Source of the DNA: Alentia gelatinosa
Taxonomy: Eukaryota; Annelida; Polychaeta; Phyllodocida; Polynoidae
Assembly: GCA_950022655.1 (NCBI GenBank)
Contig: OX465582.1
Span: 92,456,704-92,520,703, forward strand
Length of the DNA: 64,000 bases
Direction of reading: 5' to 3'
Shown: positions 1 to 15,200 of the stretch, piece after piece
Position numbering within the stretch: position 1 is the first letter of the stretch
Layout of the letters: each line of letters begins with the position of its first letter
Translations under genes and position numbers: made by a program
Notes under the pieces: generated by a model
What the model was told of the DNA's origin: nothing
The model's database searches: none
What the model saw: only the letters and a program-made list of their open reading frames with translations

Positions 1-133
1 ATATCAATGTATTAGTTATTAAGGACAAATGGATGGAAGATCGTCAATGTGTTTGATGAATCTATTTAGTCAATAAAACTTTACTTTACCAACAACAACA
101 AAAATATAACAAACCTGAATGGTCGTCCTCTAG

Positions 134-295
134 GAACGCTTCCTGATCTCGGAGAAGGTGGTTGGTCCAGGCCTGAAGACACTGCGTTTCCTGGCCCAGC
201 AGAACACCTGCGTACAAGGTGTGCTGATGGATAAACTGGACGAATTACTGACTGTCAAATGCTGCGGGGAACAACTGGCATTGGCCCTGCTTGAG
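134..295 (+). CDS. Channel exon 1 of window: RIH helical region
   Basis: Residues 1-54 of the partial protein, phase 0 to 0, acceptor TCTAG and donor GAG|GTAAGA. Contains GLKTLRFLAQQNTCVQ and LMDKLDELL, resembling the IP3R segment with a helical FLQNFC...NQ motif. It is preceded by 133 bases of intron. The last ~30 exon bases are also the first unit of a 44-bp tandem array. Confidence 0.85.
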
Positions 296-3200
296 GTAAG
301 AGACGAATAGAGGGTCAACTGGCTTTGACACTGCTTGAGGTAAGAGATGAATAGAGTGTGAACTGGCTTTGATACTGCTTGAAGTAAGAGATGAATAGAG
401 TGTGAACTGGCTTTGACACTGCTTGAAATAAGAGACGAATACTGTCAACTGGCTTTGATACTGCTTAAGCAATTCTCTTTTGATATTCTCACAAATCTAG
501 TGCTGTTGATAGAATGATTGTTACACAACAACGTATCAATTACTTTTTGTTCTGGTTATCATGATCTAACTCGGTAAGGCTCGGAAAAATTACTGCCCGC
601 GGCTTACGCCTTGGGCAGTAATTTTTCCGAGCCTTACCTCGTAACTTTGACTTATGTTCACCGGAACCTAGTTTCCCTCTATTCCTGCTAACTGGCATGT
701 TTAGGTCTTTCGTTCTGCTTATCATTATTCATCGCTGCTAACTGGTTGTTTACATCTTTTGTTTTGCTTATCATGACCTATCGCTGTTTACATCTTTCAT
801 TATGCTCATCATGATACATTGCTGTTAACTCACAGGATTACATCTTTTATTCTGCTTATCATGATCCATCGCTGCTAGCTTACACATTTACGCCTTTCAT
901 TCTGCTTATCATGATCCATAGCTGCTAGCTTACATGTTTACGTCTTTCATTCTACTTATCATTTTTTTTATTTTTTTTTTTTTATTCAAAATAAAGGTAA
1001 TTACAGTCACCCTAAGTGGGCGCTTTTCACGTAATTCCGTAAAAGAAAGGACAATACAGGACAATACAGTACAATATCGCAATAAATCGGTGTATTAAGT
1101 TACATAATTATAACATCATCGTATGTTTATTTGTAAGCTGTGACCATGCAGGAAACCAGGACTTAGAACCAGTAATCTGGATTTTTCAAAAGAAAGTCTT
1201 TTACAAATATTTAAAAAAAGGAGTTGTCTTGGATCTTCTGTATGTTCACAGGAAGTTGGTTCCATATTTTGTTCCCTATATACAAAGGAGAACGTCGATA
1301 TCTTTCACTTCTGGGCATGTCAATGTTAAGTACGATCTTGTTCTGGTATCTTGTAGTTCTTGTTGGCATTTTACAGTGTGCCGGGTCATCTGACCACTGA
1401 CGCATCAGAACCATGAGTTGAGTAGTCCAACGATACCTAAGTTGCCGTAATCTGCACTGAGCGTAGAGGTGTTCGATGCTGATGTCTCTATGTTTTCTGA
1501 TTCCTATTGCTGCCCTCAGGCAATGATTGAATAGCGTTAGTAACTTTTTAGTTACTGACTGTGCACAACTGAGATAGAGATAACCAACATAATCCAATTT
1601 GGGCATTATCATTTGTTTCACTTTTTTTAGTCGACTAGCCTTTGGTAGAAGGTTTTTCATTAAACGTAGCTTGTAAAGCTTCTGCCTCACATCATAAATT
1701 GTATTATTCTAGTTTTGTGTCCAGAGCCACACCCAAATACTTGAAACTTATAACAAAATCTAATTTCTCGCCTTGTATCTGACAATACAAACCATTTGTT
1801 TCTTTAGGTTGCTTACCAATCCACATCTGTTTTGTTTTCTTCATATTTATTAACAGTTTGTTTGTCAGACACCATCTTGATATATTGTCTAGGTCCTTCT
1901 GCATGTTTTGGATCACTTCTGCAGGTGTTTTTGCCCTGGACACCAAGACCAGGTCATCAGCATACATTTTGGCGGTACAATACTCAATACAATCAAAAAT
2001 ATCGTTTATGAACAAAATGAAAAGTGTAGGACCCAATACAGATCCCTGGGGAACTCCACACTTGATTGGCATGGTATTTGATATAGCGTCACTTAGCTTC
2101 AGGGATTGCGATCTATTAGAGAGGTAACTTTTAATAATATTTATTGTATCATTGTGCAGGCCAAAAGTAGATAATTTCTTGAATAGAATCAAATGAGATA
2201 CGCTATCGAATGCTTTTTTAACATCAACAAAAGTACATAAATTATAAGTTCCTTCGTTTATTCCGGAATATAGTTCTGACAAGAGGTAAAATACTGCTTG
2301 GCTGGTCGAACGACCAGGCATAAAACCAAACTGATATATATTTATAAGATTAGCCCTGACTAGGTGATCAATTAGCTGTTTCTGAATTACCTTCTCCATT
2401 AGTTTTGATAGCATTGATACTACAGTTATTGGTCTCCAGTTGGAATATAGAGATAAGTCACCAGATTTTGGAATTGGGGTTATTACCCCATTCTTTTGTG
2501 ACTGCGGGAATCTAGATGTTGATAAGACCATATTTAATAAATTTGTGATTAACTCAATATTGCTTATCAAAATTTGCTTTAATAATCCTGATTTTAAGTG
2601 TGGTATACCAGTAGATTTATTCGTATCCATGTCCTTCAATATTAGATATAGGTCATTTGACCGTATATCTTCAAGTTTAAGAGTTTCAAGATGTGTTGAT
2701 TTGTCACCAATATCAATCAAATTATTATTATCAGTAACATATGTATTGTTCACCTCGTCATCATAAATATTAGCCACCTCATCAGGCTGTATCTGTCCTA
2801 GAATGGAGAGTATTTTACTACCAATGGTAGTGAAATACATATTCATATCATTTGCAATTTGTTTTCTATCTTCTGATGATTTACCAAGTAAATTAGGGAA
2901 TTCCTCAGCAGATTGACTAGGGTTCCAATGTCGATTTAGAATTCGCCAGAAACGTCTACTGTCGTTTTTATTTTCAGCTAGTAACTTTTCCAGGTTGCTT
3001 GATTTATGAGCTCGGATTTGGGCACTTATTAGTTTTTTTAAGCGTCTAATTTCTGTTATTTGCGTTTTATCATCGGAATGCGAAGCCATTATACTTGTTA
3101 GTAATTTTGCTCAGGTATCTATATTATTATTAATATAAGCGGGTAGTTCAATACCGTCTTTAACTCGTATTTGATACTTCCTTATTGGGCATAGATCATC

Positions 3201-6200
3201 AATCACTTTTATCAGGTGATTCTCAAAATCACCGATAATGTCATACGGTTCACCATTGTCCGGAATTATATAGTTACCTATTTTTGTATGCAGATCTTCC
3301 AAATTTACCTTTTTGAAATTCCTACCTGTAATAGTAATTCACTTTACTTTAGCGGATATGTGTTTTCTAACAGCATATACCGGTACGTGATCTGTGAAGT
3401 ATAGATTTACAGTTCCCGATTTGCTGATATATTTGCAATTTGTATAGAAGTGGTCTATGGTGCTTTTACCTTTATTAGTTATATAAGTGCTATTGGTTGA
3501 TAATAAAGTGAAGTCATTATTTGTTAAGAATGTGCGAAGAACTCTGTATTTTAAACTCATTTTAGACGTTACATCAACATTAAAATCACCTTGCACCCAA
3601 ATTTCATAGTTTTTAAAACATGGATCTTGAACTATTTCTTGCAGGAAGCTGTAGCATAATTTAATATTTTTAGAGGTGGTCGATATACCGATATTATCAA
3701 TAGTTTTTTATGATTAGGCTCACATACTGTACAGGTAAGCACCTCATAAGCAGGAGTGGAAACGCTATAATTTTCTATACGGGTTAGATACGGTTTAACT
3801 CGGGTATTCGCGTATAAAGCCACTCCTCCACCTATCTTGTCCCAGTCATATTTCCTGTCTAGTCTAGTTAGAAACATATTATTCAATGTTAACAAATTAG
3901 GGGCGTGTTTTTCTTTTAGCCATGATTCAGTAATTGTAATATAACTGCATTTATCGGAAATCATTTTTAATTGGTCCATTTTAAATAGAGACTGTGCACA
4001 TTGACATTCAAAAACAATTCTCCCTTTAATCTAGTAAATTCATCACAACTTATTAAAGACATGCATCATGATGCATCGCTGCTAGCTTCCATGTTTATGT
4101 CTTTCTTTCTGCTTATCATGATGCATCGCTGCTAGCTTCCATGTTTACATCTTTCTTTCTGCTTATCATAATCCATCGCTGCTAATTCTTATGTTTACAT
4201 CTTTCACTCTGCTTATCATGATACATTGCTGCTAACTCGCACATTTATGTCTTACATTTTGCTTATCATGATCCTATAACCACTAATTTTTTATTTTGCA
4301 GATATTCCGAAACCACACTGAGCACTGCCTTCGGCTCCAGGCGCAACATGTTCAGACGATTGTTAAACTTGCTGGCCGCTATCGTGCAAGAGCATCTTCA
4401 TTTCTGTCGGTTAGTCTGCAGCTGAATATCATGTTTTGCTCCTAGAAGGCAGTACTTTCACCTTTTTCCCAGCACACTTAACTTCTAAGAAAATGTCACG
4501 AATGTGTCAAATCAAATTTTAGTGAGACTCTTTTGAATTATCAAATCATCAAATACAGTTATGAATACATATAATTTCCATTAATACTATTAATGTTGAT
4601 GTCTAGAAGAAATGAACAGATACAATACAGAACTTAAGAACTTATTTTAACATAAGCATTCTCTTTAGCTTCTGAAAGCCATCATTAAGATGGAGGATTC
4701 AGGAACGTTGCTGAAGCGGAACCAGCAGCTAGTTACAAAGTACATCATGGAGAACTACAAGTCTGCTGCCTACGTTATGAGCCTAGGCGAAGAAGAGAGG
4801 TATGTTAACCCTTATTATGCTCCATTCTCATAATACATTGGCCAATCACTGCCCTTCTTTCACTTCACTGACCAATTACTGCCCTTCTTACACAACACCA
4901 ACCAATCACTGCCCTTCTAACAAACACTGACCGATCAATGCCCTTATTACACAACATCTACTACTAACTTCCCTTCTTACACAACACCAACCAATCACTG
5001 CCCTTCTCACAATACCTGACTACTAACTGCCCTCCCTACAAACACTGACCAACCACTGTCCTTCTTACAAACACCGACCACTCACAAAATTTTGTACACA
5101 ACATGGACCACTAACTGCCCATTTTACAAAAGCTGGCTTGAAATACTTTTAAGGTAGATATATAAGGTAATTAAGAACCTAAAGTAGGACATTGTTCTAA
5201 TGTTGTTAATGAATAATAATAAAGTGAAGAAAACACAAAAAACCAGACACATTTGATTTCATTTAAAATGATGTATTGCAACCAAGATGACAATGGTGGT
5301 ATGGTGTATGGTATCAACTGTGAACACGACGTTTCGTACTAATTTATATTATTATATACCTATGCACTAAGTGACCCACCATACTGTACGCTGCTGGGGG
5401 GTTCCTTCGTAACGTACATATTACGCGATAAGCCGTGTAGCATCGTACCTACATACAGATTGCGTGCTTTGAACCATACTATGGCGTGCTTTGCGCTTAC
5501 TACGGCGTGCTTTGAGCTTACTACGGAGTGCTTTGAACAAATAACGCATTCTGATTGGCCGAGAGGCCGACAACACGACTCTGGGCAGAAGAATTGCAAA
5601 TGGCGGACGCCCTTCACTTTGCGTGTTCTGATGCGTTTTACACGCGCAACGCAACAAATTATCACGTGTATTGACCAAATCTCGAGCCAACTAACGGTTA
5701 GAAATAACCTGATACCGTTTAAATAGCTGAAATATGCGTATTTGAACGATAACAACATTGACACTCGGCGAGCGGGCGTCAACAAAGGAGGCTGTATGTG
5801 TGTGACGTCATTATCGGGGGTTCCCTACGCTCTGGGAAATCCCGATGATAACTTCATCGCAGCCGCACCGTCAAGTCGGCAAGGCGAGTGATGTTATTGT
5901 TCAATATTGCATATTAACGCCATTCAAACGGTCTCAGGTTTAAGCTACACTTTAGTTGCTTCGATATTTGGTCAATACACGTCATAACTCGTTCCGTTGC
6001 GCGTGTAAGACGTACCGCAACACGCGAAATACTGACTTGGCAATGTTGGGAGAATTTAGTTTGACCTTTGAACTAGCGGTGGCGCCTCCTAGAGTTTCAT
6101 AAGTGTATTTGACTTCCGGGTTAATCGTGGGATGTACTTACCGCGCTGAGTGACAGGCAAAGTGTCAACAGAGTCGATTTACGGTGAGTTTAGGACGATT

Positions 6201-9200
6201 GTAACCAATCTAAGGTATATAATAATAAAAAAACATGTTGATGACGCCAGTACGGCCAAACTTATTCTCAGAGTCGACGATAAATCGTTCTGAACGAGGT
6301 CGGCATGTTTTTTAATATTATTATATACCTATGCACTAAGTGACCCACCATACTGTACGCTGCTGGGGGGTTCCTTCGTAACGTACATATTACGCGATAA
6401 GCCGTGTAGCATCGTACCTACATACAGATTGCGTGCTTTGAACCATACTACGGCGTGCTTTGCGCTTACTACGGCGTGCTTTGAGCTTACTACGGAGTGC
6501 TTTGAACAAATAACGCATTCTGATTGGCCGAGAGGCCGACAACACGACTCTGGGCGGAAGAATTGCAAATGGCGGACGCCCTTCACTTTGCGTGTTCTGA
6601 TGCGTTTTACACGCGCAACGCAACAAATTATCACGTGTATTGACCAAATCTCGAGGCAACTAACGGTTAGAAATAACCTGATACCATTTAAATAGCTGAA
6701 ATATGCGTATTTGAACGATAACAACATTGACACTCGCCGAGCGGGCGTCAACAAAGGAGGCTGTATGTGTGTGACGTCATTATCGGGGGTTCCCTACGCT
6801 CTGGGATCAGGTGATGAATGAATCAGTTGTTGAATACCCTATGATTCATGGGTAAAAGGGGAAAAGACATATATAAAGTACACACAGTTAGTGGATACAG
6901 CACTGCTTCTGCTGTGAAGTATGGTGTAGCTGGTCATTAATTTTTCTTTTTGGACAATTTTATTGAGGTAATATAGTGGGTCTTGACATGTTTCTTTTTC
7001 TGCTTCAGACTTGAGATTCTCATCGGTAAACAGCAGCCTGAGAGTCGGGTGTATCTCATCAGACTGATTGAGCTGCTGGCCACCTGCGCCGAGGTAAGAG
7101 CACCTCTAAACAGCGAGTGTACTGTGTAAGGGAAGATGGCCCACTGCAGCCACCTTTCTCCTTCATCCCCAGCAGTGGTAGATCTACTGCTGTATCAAAG
7201 GTATTTTTTCTCCATAGACTTAACATTGGGCACTCTAACGCCCATTAGATATTTAGGAAAAATATCCAATCGGGGATTATGTCACAAATGATAGCCCATT
7301 AGTCAAGGTTAAGGGTGAGATAAATTAAGAAACCCATTCAAGTTTAGTGTCAGATCTCGAGCTATCTCGTTTAAAACACTACGTAATTCACGCGGCTTCG
7401 CCTTGTGAATTACTATGTGATTCAAACTCGATGGGATATGAGCTCAGACCCTAAACTCTCATAGGTTTCCTCTATATATTATTAAAGACCAGTCCTTCCC
7501 ACACCATGTCTCTCTGGCTTGGTGTACAACCACCTTTATCCTTCATCCCCAGCAGGGGTAGACTTTAGAGGAAACCTATGGAAGTTTACGGTCAGAGTTT
7601 GTATTCCATTGAGTTTAAATTGCGTAGGATTCACAAGGCGAAGCCGCGTGAATTACGTAGCGATTCAGACAAGATTGGATTGAGCTCTGAACCTAAACTT
7701 GGATAGGTTTTTGAATTTATCTCACCCTTCACTAATGGGCTAAATTTGTGACGTTATTCCTCATTGGGTATTTTTCCTAAATATCTCATGGGGGTTGGAT
7801 ACGAGTTCCCGATATTAAGTCTATGGAGAGAGAATACAAGGGGTGAGATAATTACTACTATATTAAAGGCCAGTCCTTCACCTATCATGTATTATCCCCA
7901 CTGAATATATATCTGCGGAATCAGTAAAACAGAACCCATTATGTAAAACCTGTCAGATACCATATCTATAGTATGTGGATTCAGATCCATGGTATATTGC
8001 CTTAGAAACTATGCTCTGTAAACCACTTGAGGTTGATGTCATAGTTCACTTGCTGACGCTTGTGTAATGCTATAAGACAACCTCTCGCTCTTTACGGCCG
8101 CCTGTCCATGGTAGCATTTGTTAAATATTGTCTATATCTATGTGTTGTGGTGTGCATCCACCTTTCTCCTTCATCCCAAGCAGTGATAGATTTGCTGCTA
8201 TATCAGAGACCAAACTTTCCCAAACATGTAAATGTGGTGCTAGATCCCCTCAGTAAAAAAGGGTGAAATCTCTATCCATCTCATAGATACTATCACGACC
8301 CCTGTGGAGCACAAGTAGTGATAAAAGGCTGCACATTGAGAAAGTCTGACCGAATGTAAAATAACCCTAAACCTAATTCTAACTCTCACCATATCCCAAG
8401 CCCTAATTCTCTCCCTAACCCTATCCCTATCCCTATCCCTAATCCTATCCCTTACTCTATCCCTATCTGTAACCATAATCCTAACATTAACACTACCCTG
8501 CAGCAGTAGGTGAGGAAATTTTCATGAAACAGATGCTCTCTTATACACACCAACTGGCAGCTCCAGCCCATCCGGGTCCAACTCCACTTGCTCATTATCC
8601 CTTATCCCTGTATAAAGGACAAGAGGCCGGAGTTGGGAAAATAAATCTATTGAATTTTATAAAAAAAAATCTAAGGATCTTAGTTATCCTTATGAATATT
8701 GATTATTGAAGAGAGGAAAATGATATTAATGATTGATATACATGTAATGATAATAGACTCTTAGAATGATGAGTCAAGTATATTGAATATATAATCTAAC
8801 AAAATATAAGAGAAAGGGCCTACGAAGGTAGGTAAAGTTGGAGAGGTGTTGGTGGATGGGTGAAAAATGAAGTGTGTGTGTGGTGTGGAAGCAGAAGCAC
8901 CCCTCTGAAAAGATCTGACACTCTCTAAGTGGTATTCGGTATTAAAGTCCAAATAAAGCCACTAGGGTGCCAAGTACACAGTTTTCCAGCTAGGTGGCAT
9001 CATTGAGATTAAAGGAATCTTTGGGTTGGATTGATGTACGTGTTTAGCACGGGAGGCAGGCCACTTGATTCTCAAGGCTCTAAGCCTAGTTTGTTACGAA
9101 TTCTTCTCCCATAGAGCGTAGTGAGAACCTTGTACAGAATACCGCTTAGAGATCTTATGAGAGGGGTGCCAGAAGCAAGGGTGAGGAGGAAAGATATAAG

Positions 9201-12200
9201 GTGGAAGAAAACCTGAGAAGCATGGTGCTGGGTTAAGACACCAGGGGGGAGGCACACATGTGATGCACAATGTAGAGGTGAGGAGGAGCAATTACCACCC
9301 CTGACCAAAGACAATGGTTCAAGTTGCCACCTATGCCACCTCCAAAAAATCTGCCATCCATGGACAAATGATATTCTTGACCACCTTATAATCTCTACAG
9401 TAGTCAAAATTTGTAGTGGGATTTTGGCGGTCCTATACAATGACTTAGGCTCGTAAATCTGGAAACTTGCTAATATGCCTTTTTATATCCACCAGGGGGA
9501 GAACCGGTACGTTGAGTCACTCTGTCAGACACTGCTGACAGCGCCAGAGCTAATCAACATACTCAACAACCGTCATGTCCCCATGTTGTCCAAGGTCGGC
9601 TTCGCACGCTACTTAATCTGGTCCTACATGTTGACAGCACGGAACATTATCGAGAGTGGGGTGGATGAGATGCACCATGACCCGTGAGTGTCTTATTCCT
9701 TCTTTTGATAATATACATTTTTTTGGCAAGATAAAATAGTGATAACCTTATTAGATCATTTCAGAGAAAAAAAATTCTTCAAATATTATGGTGTGTCACG
9801 CTTGGGTAATTACTTGAAACTTGTACACGATCTTCTTTATTCCATTTACAGTTCTTGAAATAGCGTTGCATCTCTGCAGTGGGCAGCGCTCTTCTGTAGT
9901 CTCTAGCCTTTTTCTGTGTGTCCCTTCTTTGTATTGGGCAGCATTACTCTCAAGTAGACAGTCTTTCTCTGCAGCGGATGGCACTAATTATCATCATATA
10001 CCTATGGCTGTATCAAGTGCGTATACTGCCCGCTCCTACCGATGGCGTATTTATACCCGTACAGCACAGTGTGCCGTACGGGGTATGTGATCACGTGACT
10101 AGATAAAATATCGCCATTTTTATAAGTATTAGGTATATAATAATACAAAAACGGGCTGACCATCTTCGTACATCAAGATACTTGGTAAAATTATTGATCA
10201 AATACATCCCTCTGCCTCCGGCATCGGGATGTATGTAATCAATAATTTCACCGCATATTTTTGACGTACGAAGATAGTAAGTCAGTTTCCGTATATCAGT
10301 AGTGAGCAGCAATTCCCCATATTAAAGCACATCCCTACAATGGGCAGTACTACTCTGTATTGGGTAGAACCTCTCTGGAGTGGGAAGCTTTTCTGTGTAG
10401 AGGGCAGCATTTCTCTGTAGAGGCCAGCATTTTTCTGTAGTCTGAAGTCCTTTTCTTCCTTTTTTTTTTATTAGTATTTTTTTCATATTGAAGGACCTCC
10501 TAAAATTGGCAGTTATACTATGTGGTGGGCAATACCTCTCTGTAGTTGGTAGCACTTCTTTGCAGTGGGTGGGAGTTCACCGCAGTGGGCAGCCCTTTTT
10601 TATAGCACATGGCACTTCTATATAGAAGGCTGCACTTTGCTACATTAGATGGCAGCTTTTCTGCAGTGGGTAGCACTTCTCTGCAGTGGGTGGCACTTCT
10701 TTCTAGTGGGTAGCAACTTTCTGTAGTAGGTGGTATTTCCTGTAGTGGTTAGGCCTACTCCTCTTTAGCCTATAAGACACTGACATATGTTCCAGATTCA
10801 TCCTGACCATCGGCTCGGTGAGAGTCGGGAATGAATTTTTGATTATACCTATAAGACACCGACATGATGACTATCCCCGATCACACTTCCCTCTTTTATA
10901 ACCTCATAAACTACCCAGGATAAGATCAAAGGAAGCGGCCGGGTGCCGGGCCCGGCTGGGCCCCGGGCCGAGTGATAAGTATATATATGCAATAATGCAA
11001 AGTTTAGTAGCTTCCAGTCTATTTAAAATATCAGAAAACGGTTTTCAGATGTATAATCGGCTCTGTCTCACCTACAAATCGATATTAGGTACTTCTAAAT
11101 CGGACTGGCGGATGAATTGTTACAGACCCGACTGATCTGTCGGGCAAAGGTAGAATCGGGCACAGTGGTCGGGTCGGTGTCTTATAGGCTTTAGGCTAGT
11201 CCTTCCCTCTATTGGATGGTCCTCCTTACTGGATGGTCCTAAAGGTAGTTCTTACATCTTATTTGCTTTTCAGGCAATGTAAGTAGAATCTACAGCCCAA
11301 AAATCCGTCTAGTTCAAAATATTCTGAGAATCTAACAGTTGACCCATGTAGAATTTGCTACTGAATAGTAGGTGTGATGCACAAATAATCAATGGGTTCT
11401 GTTGCAGGTTTTTAATCTTTCGCTATTTTTCAACTTTTGATTTCAGTGAAATGTGGAAACACTTCCGGATCCTCCTTACAGCCATGTCCCGTGTCAACAA
11501 AATGATGCATAAAGCGAAATCTGGTCTGTCCATCAGCGAGCATGAGAGGTGAGTTGTCCAGAGTCACCACTAAAGTGAAATAAGACTTGGCCATCAACAA
11601 GGATCTTTGGGAAGTACTATTTTGATCAAAGTTAGTGCTAAAATGAAATCAGACCTTGCCATCAACAAGACTATGGTGAGTAATACTTAGATCAAAGGTA
11701 CAGCTAAAGGGAAATTTGACTTGGCCATCAAGAATCATGACTGATGAGTAATACTGAGATCAGAGTTACAGGTTAAGTGAAATCAGATTCAGCCATCAAT
11801 ATGGGTTATTGGTGAAACGTCTCTAGGTTAAAATTACTGCTAAAGTGAAATCAGACCTTGCCATCAAGAAGGGTGATTGGTGAGTAATACTTAGATCAAA
11901 GTTACAGGTTAAGTGAGATCAGACCTTGCCATCAACATATCTGTGATGGTGAATCATACTTAGGTTACAGTTACCGCTGAAACGAAATCAGACCTTGCCA
12001 TCAGGGTGATTGGCAAGTAGTAATTAGATAAAAGTTACAGCTAAGGGGAAATCATACTTGGCCATCAATATATCTGTGATGGTGAATCATACTTAGGTTA
12101 CAGTTACCGGTGAAAAGAAATCAGACCTTGCCATCAGGGTGATTGGCAAGTAGTACTTAGATAAAAGTTACAGCTAAAGGGAAATCATACTTGGCCATCA

Positions 12201-15200
12201 ATATATCTGTGATGGTGAATCATACTTAGGTTACAGTTACCGCTAAAATGAAATCAGACTTGGCCATCAACAAGGGTGATTGATGAGTAGTACTTCAGTT
12301 AATTACAGCTTAAGTGAAATCAGACTTGACCATCAATGTGGTGTTTGGTGAATCATACCTGGGTTAAAGTTGCCGCTAAAATCAAATCAGACCTTGCCAT
12401 CAACAAGACTGATTAGTGAGTAATACTTAGATTAAAGTTACTGCTAAAATGAAGTCAGACCTTGCCATCAACCAGGGTGATTGGTGAGTCATACTTAAGT
12501 CAAAGTTACAGCTAAAGTGACCTCAGACTTGGTGACCAATGCAACAAGAGTGAGTAATACTTAGGTCAAAGCTAATGTTAAAGTGAAATCAAACTTTTCC
12601 ATCACCAAGAATGATTGGTGAGTAATACTTTCTTTTTATATAAGAGAGCTGAACTCTGTTTGTTTATCCTGAAAAAAACAGGTACATAGTCAAAGTAGTT
12701 ACTTGTCTATTCTGTACGAACATATGAACAATCCCTCGATGCACAATTGTATATCCAATAGACCACACTTGCTCACTCCAAAGATGAACAATGGTGAGTA
12801 ATACTTAGATCAAAGTTACCGCTAACGTGAAATCAAACTTGTGACTAGTGAGGATGACAGATGAGCTGTTTTGAGTGTAATCAGCCATTAGCAATGATAA
12901 AGATTTATGAAATCCTGACTTTTCATTAGGCCCAAAATACTGAACTCTATTATCCGAGCTGCAATGGCATGTTAAAAAACTTTGTGTTTCAGGATTGCCT
13001 TGCCAAGGAAGTCCATCTTCGTAGATCTGCTTCATGCGAGCAAAGACTTTGCGAAGACTCCGCTCCTCATCGCAGCTGCCAACACAGACATTGACTGTGA
13101 AGGCATCATCAAGTACATGTTACACGTGGGCTTCCACCTTCTGCAGGTGAGATTACTATCTCTGCTTGGTACTTATATAGAAAGAATTGATCATGTTGTA
13201 CATGCTACAAAACGAGATGGGAAATTGTTGTTTTTTTACGGAACGAGGCCCCAGAGTGAGTTCCATAAATAACATCAATTTGCATTTGGTTTTGTAGTAT
13301 GAATAAGTAGGTTGGGTCATTATGTATTTATTATATATACCTAAATTTGATAAAATCTTGCCATATATTGCCATAGAAGAGATGTCGATGTGAAACCCCC
13401 ACACTGCTGATGTATCAAAGTATTCAGTATAAAAGTTTATCCTACCCCTAATAAAAAACTCCATAGGCTTAACATTGGGTCACTGTATTAGATCTGGAGT
13501 TCAGAAAAATGAAAAATATTGCTCTAGTGGGATACACTTGACAAATGATGTCATTTGTTAATGTAGAAGTAATTTAGACAGGCAGGGTAGGATAAATTCT
13601 AAACCAAACTCGAGTTAGTCTTGTTATTGTTCATCGCACTCCAGCAAGATTGTGTATTACTGCTCTCGGCTTTGCCTCGCGCAGTAATACGAGATCTTGA
13701 TGTCGTGCGATAGACAACAACACGACTAACTCTTGTTTGGTTTCTCCATATTATCCTACCCCTAATAAAAAACTCCATAGCGTTAACATTGGGTCACTGT
13801 ATTCGGTCTGGAGTTCAGAAAAATGAAAAATATCGGTAAAAATAACAGGTAGTGAATTACTGCGCGAGGCGTTAGATGACCGTAGTGAGAAGCAGACCTG
13901 ACTGGAGTATGATAAACACTAACACTACTGACTTGAGTTCAGTTTAGTATTTATCCTACCCCATCTCCAATAATTCATTTGTTACCCGCATGCAATTAAT
14001 AATATTTTACTGCACGCTCACCAGAATACAGTGAGCCAATATGGTGTTTTTTATTAGGGGTAGGATAAATCTTCTGAAGCTACTCTGAACATAAATGATT
14101 CACATAAAATCCCTTCCTGACTTCCCACAGACATTCTTCAGCAAGTTCTACAAGGAGGACAAAGAAAACTACCCAGAGGAACCAGAAATACTGAGGAAAA
14201 TAGCATCCACTACGCTTGTAAGTCGACCTCCCTTTAACAATCAACCCAGGTCTGTTTTCAATATTTGAGTTAGAAAACAAATACGAGTCTACTAGGTTTG
14301 ATTGAAGTGGTTTTTGTTATGTCTGTTGTAAGTTACAGGATGATAGTCTTAGTTATCCAACGTTTCGGCGTTTGTTGCCTGCATCAGTGCTTTAAAGACA
14401 AATGTGGGTAGGTGTCGCAGCGCCCCCGTTATTGCTCAATTTAACACTGGTGCTGCCATCTAGTTTCATGAAAATGTAACAGTTTCCCATAGACACAAAT
14501 ATGGAAACACTTATGGCCTTCCCATAGAAAATAGCATGGTGACATTGTATTTTTTAGCATTTCTCATTTGTACATGTTCCATGTACAGTATCGTAATCCA
14601 AAATTATTTGAAGCGTAAGCACATCAGTGTCATTTAGCAACAAAGTCAGAATATTGCATTTTCCGATAGACACCAATAGTTAAGCACTTACCTTTTCAGA
14701 TGGCCTTCCCTCTGATGTTAGCATGGTGACATGCCACATATTTTTGCATTTTCTATTTGCTGATATATAAAACTTATATCACCCTGGGTTATTTGCAAAA
14801 ATCAAAAGAACTTAGAAAAGTAAGTTTGGTGTGATTTTCTTAACTTAATTTTTTTCAGGTAGTGCTGTGTGTGTAAAGCTAGTTTGGTGTCATTTGTTAA
14901 TGTAAAAAATGATTTCTTTCAGATATTCACAGAGTTTTGTGGAGAATTCACCACGAAGAATGAAGAGTTGGCAGTTATAATAGAGTGCATTGAAACCTTC
15001 GGCCACTGTCTTAAAGTCTCACAGCCGGTAAGAGATGTCTTCCCAGTACACTGAGATGAGATCATGAAATTTAAATGCAGGTTAGATGAACATGCAAATA
15101 TAAACCTCTTAGTCCTGTTTTTTCAGTTGTGACCATTTGTGATAATGACAAGTTAGTGACTGTTTCAAGACCATTGGGTTCCAGAGACAAATGGTCATAA

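Larger units (their letters stand above)
966..4030 (-). mobile_element. 5'-truncated non-LTR retrotransposon (jockey/CR1-type LINE)
   Basis: On the - strand an endonuclease-like start (SYITITESWLKEK, SVYRPP) at 3979-3632 continues out of frame through 3596-3339 (TDHVPV) and 3302-3111. Reverse transcriptase lies at 3089-1704, and a Cys-poor C-terminal region at 1690-1211. An A-rich tail with AATAAA on the - strand ends near 966. Several frameshifts show it is dead. No ORF1 is seen. Confidence 0.9.

Noticed and set aside
130..318. Antisense frame over exon 1
   Set aside because: Shadow of the real exon; the sense strand matches the channel family.
5360..6754. Paired 141- and 89-residue frames on both strands
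   Set aside because: They lie in foldback element arms and their symmetry comes from the palindrome; no protein family resemblance.
8360..8480. Interstitial telomere
   Set aside because: Mostly CCCTAT with only a few CCCTAA units; too degenerate to claim telomere origin.
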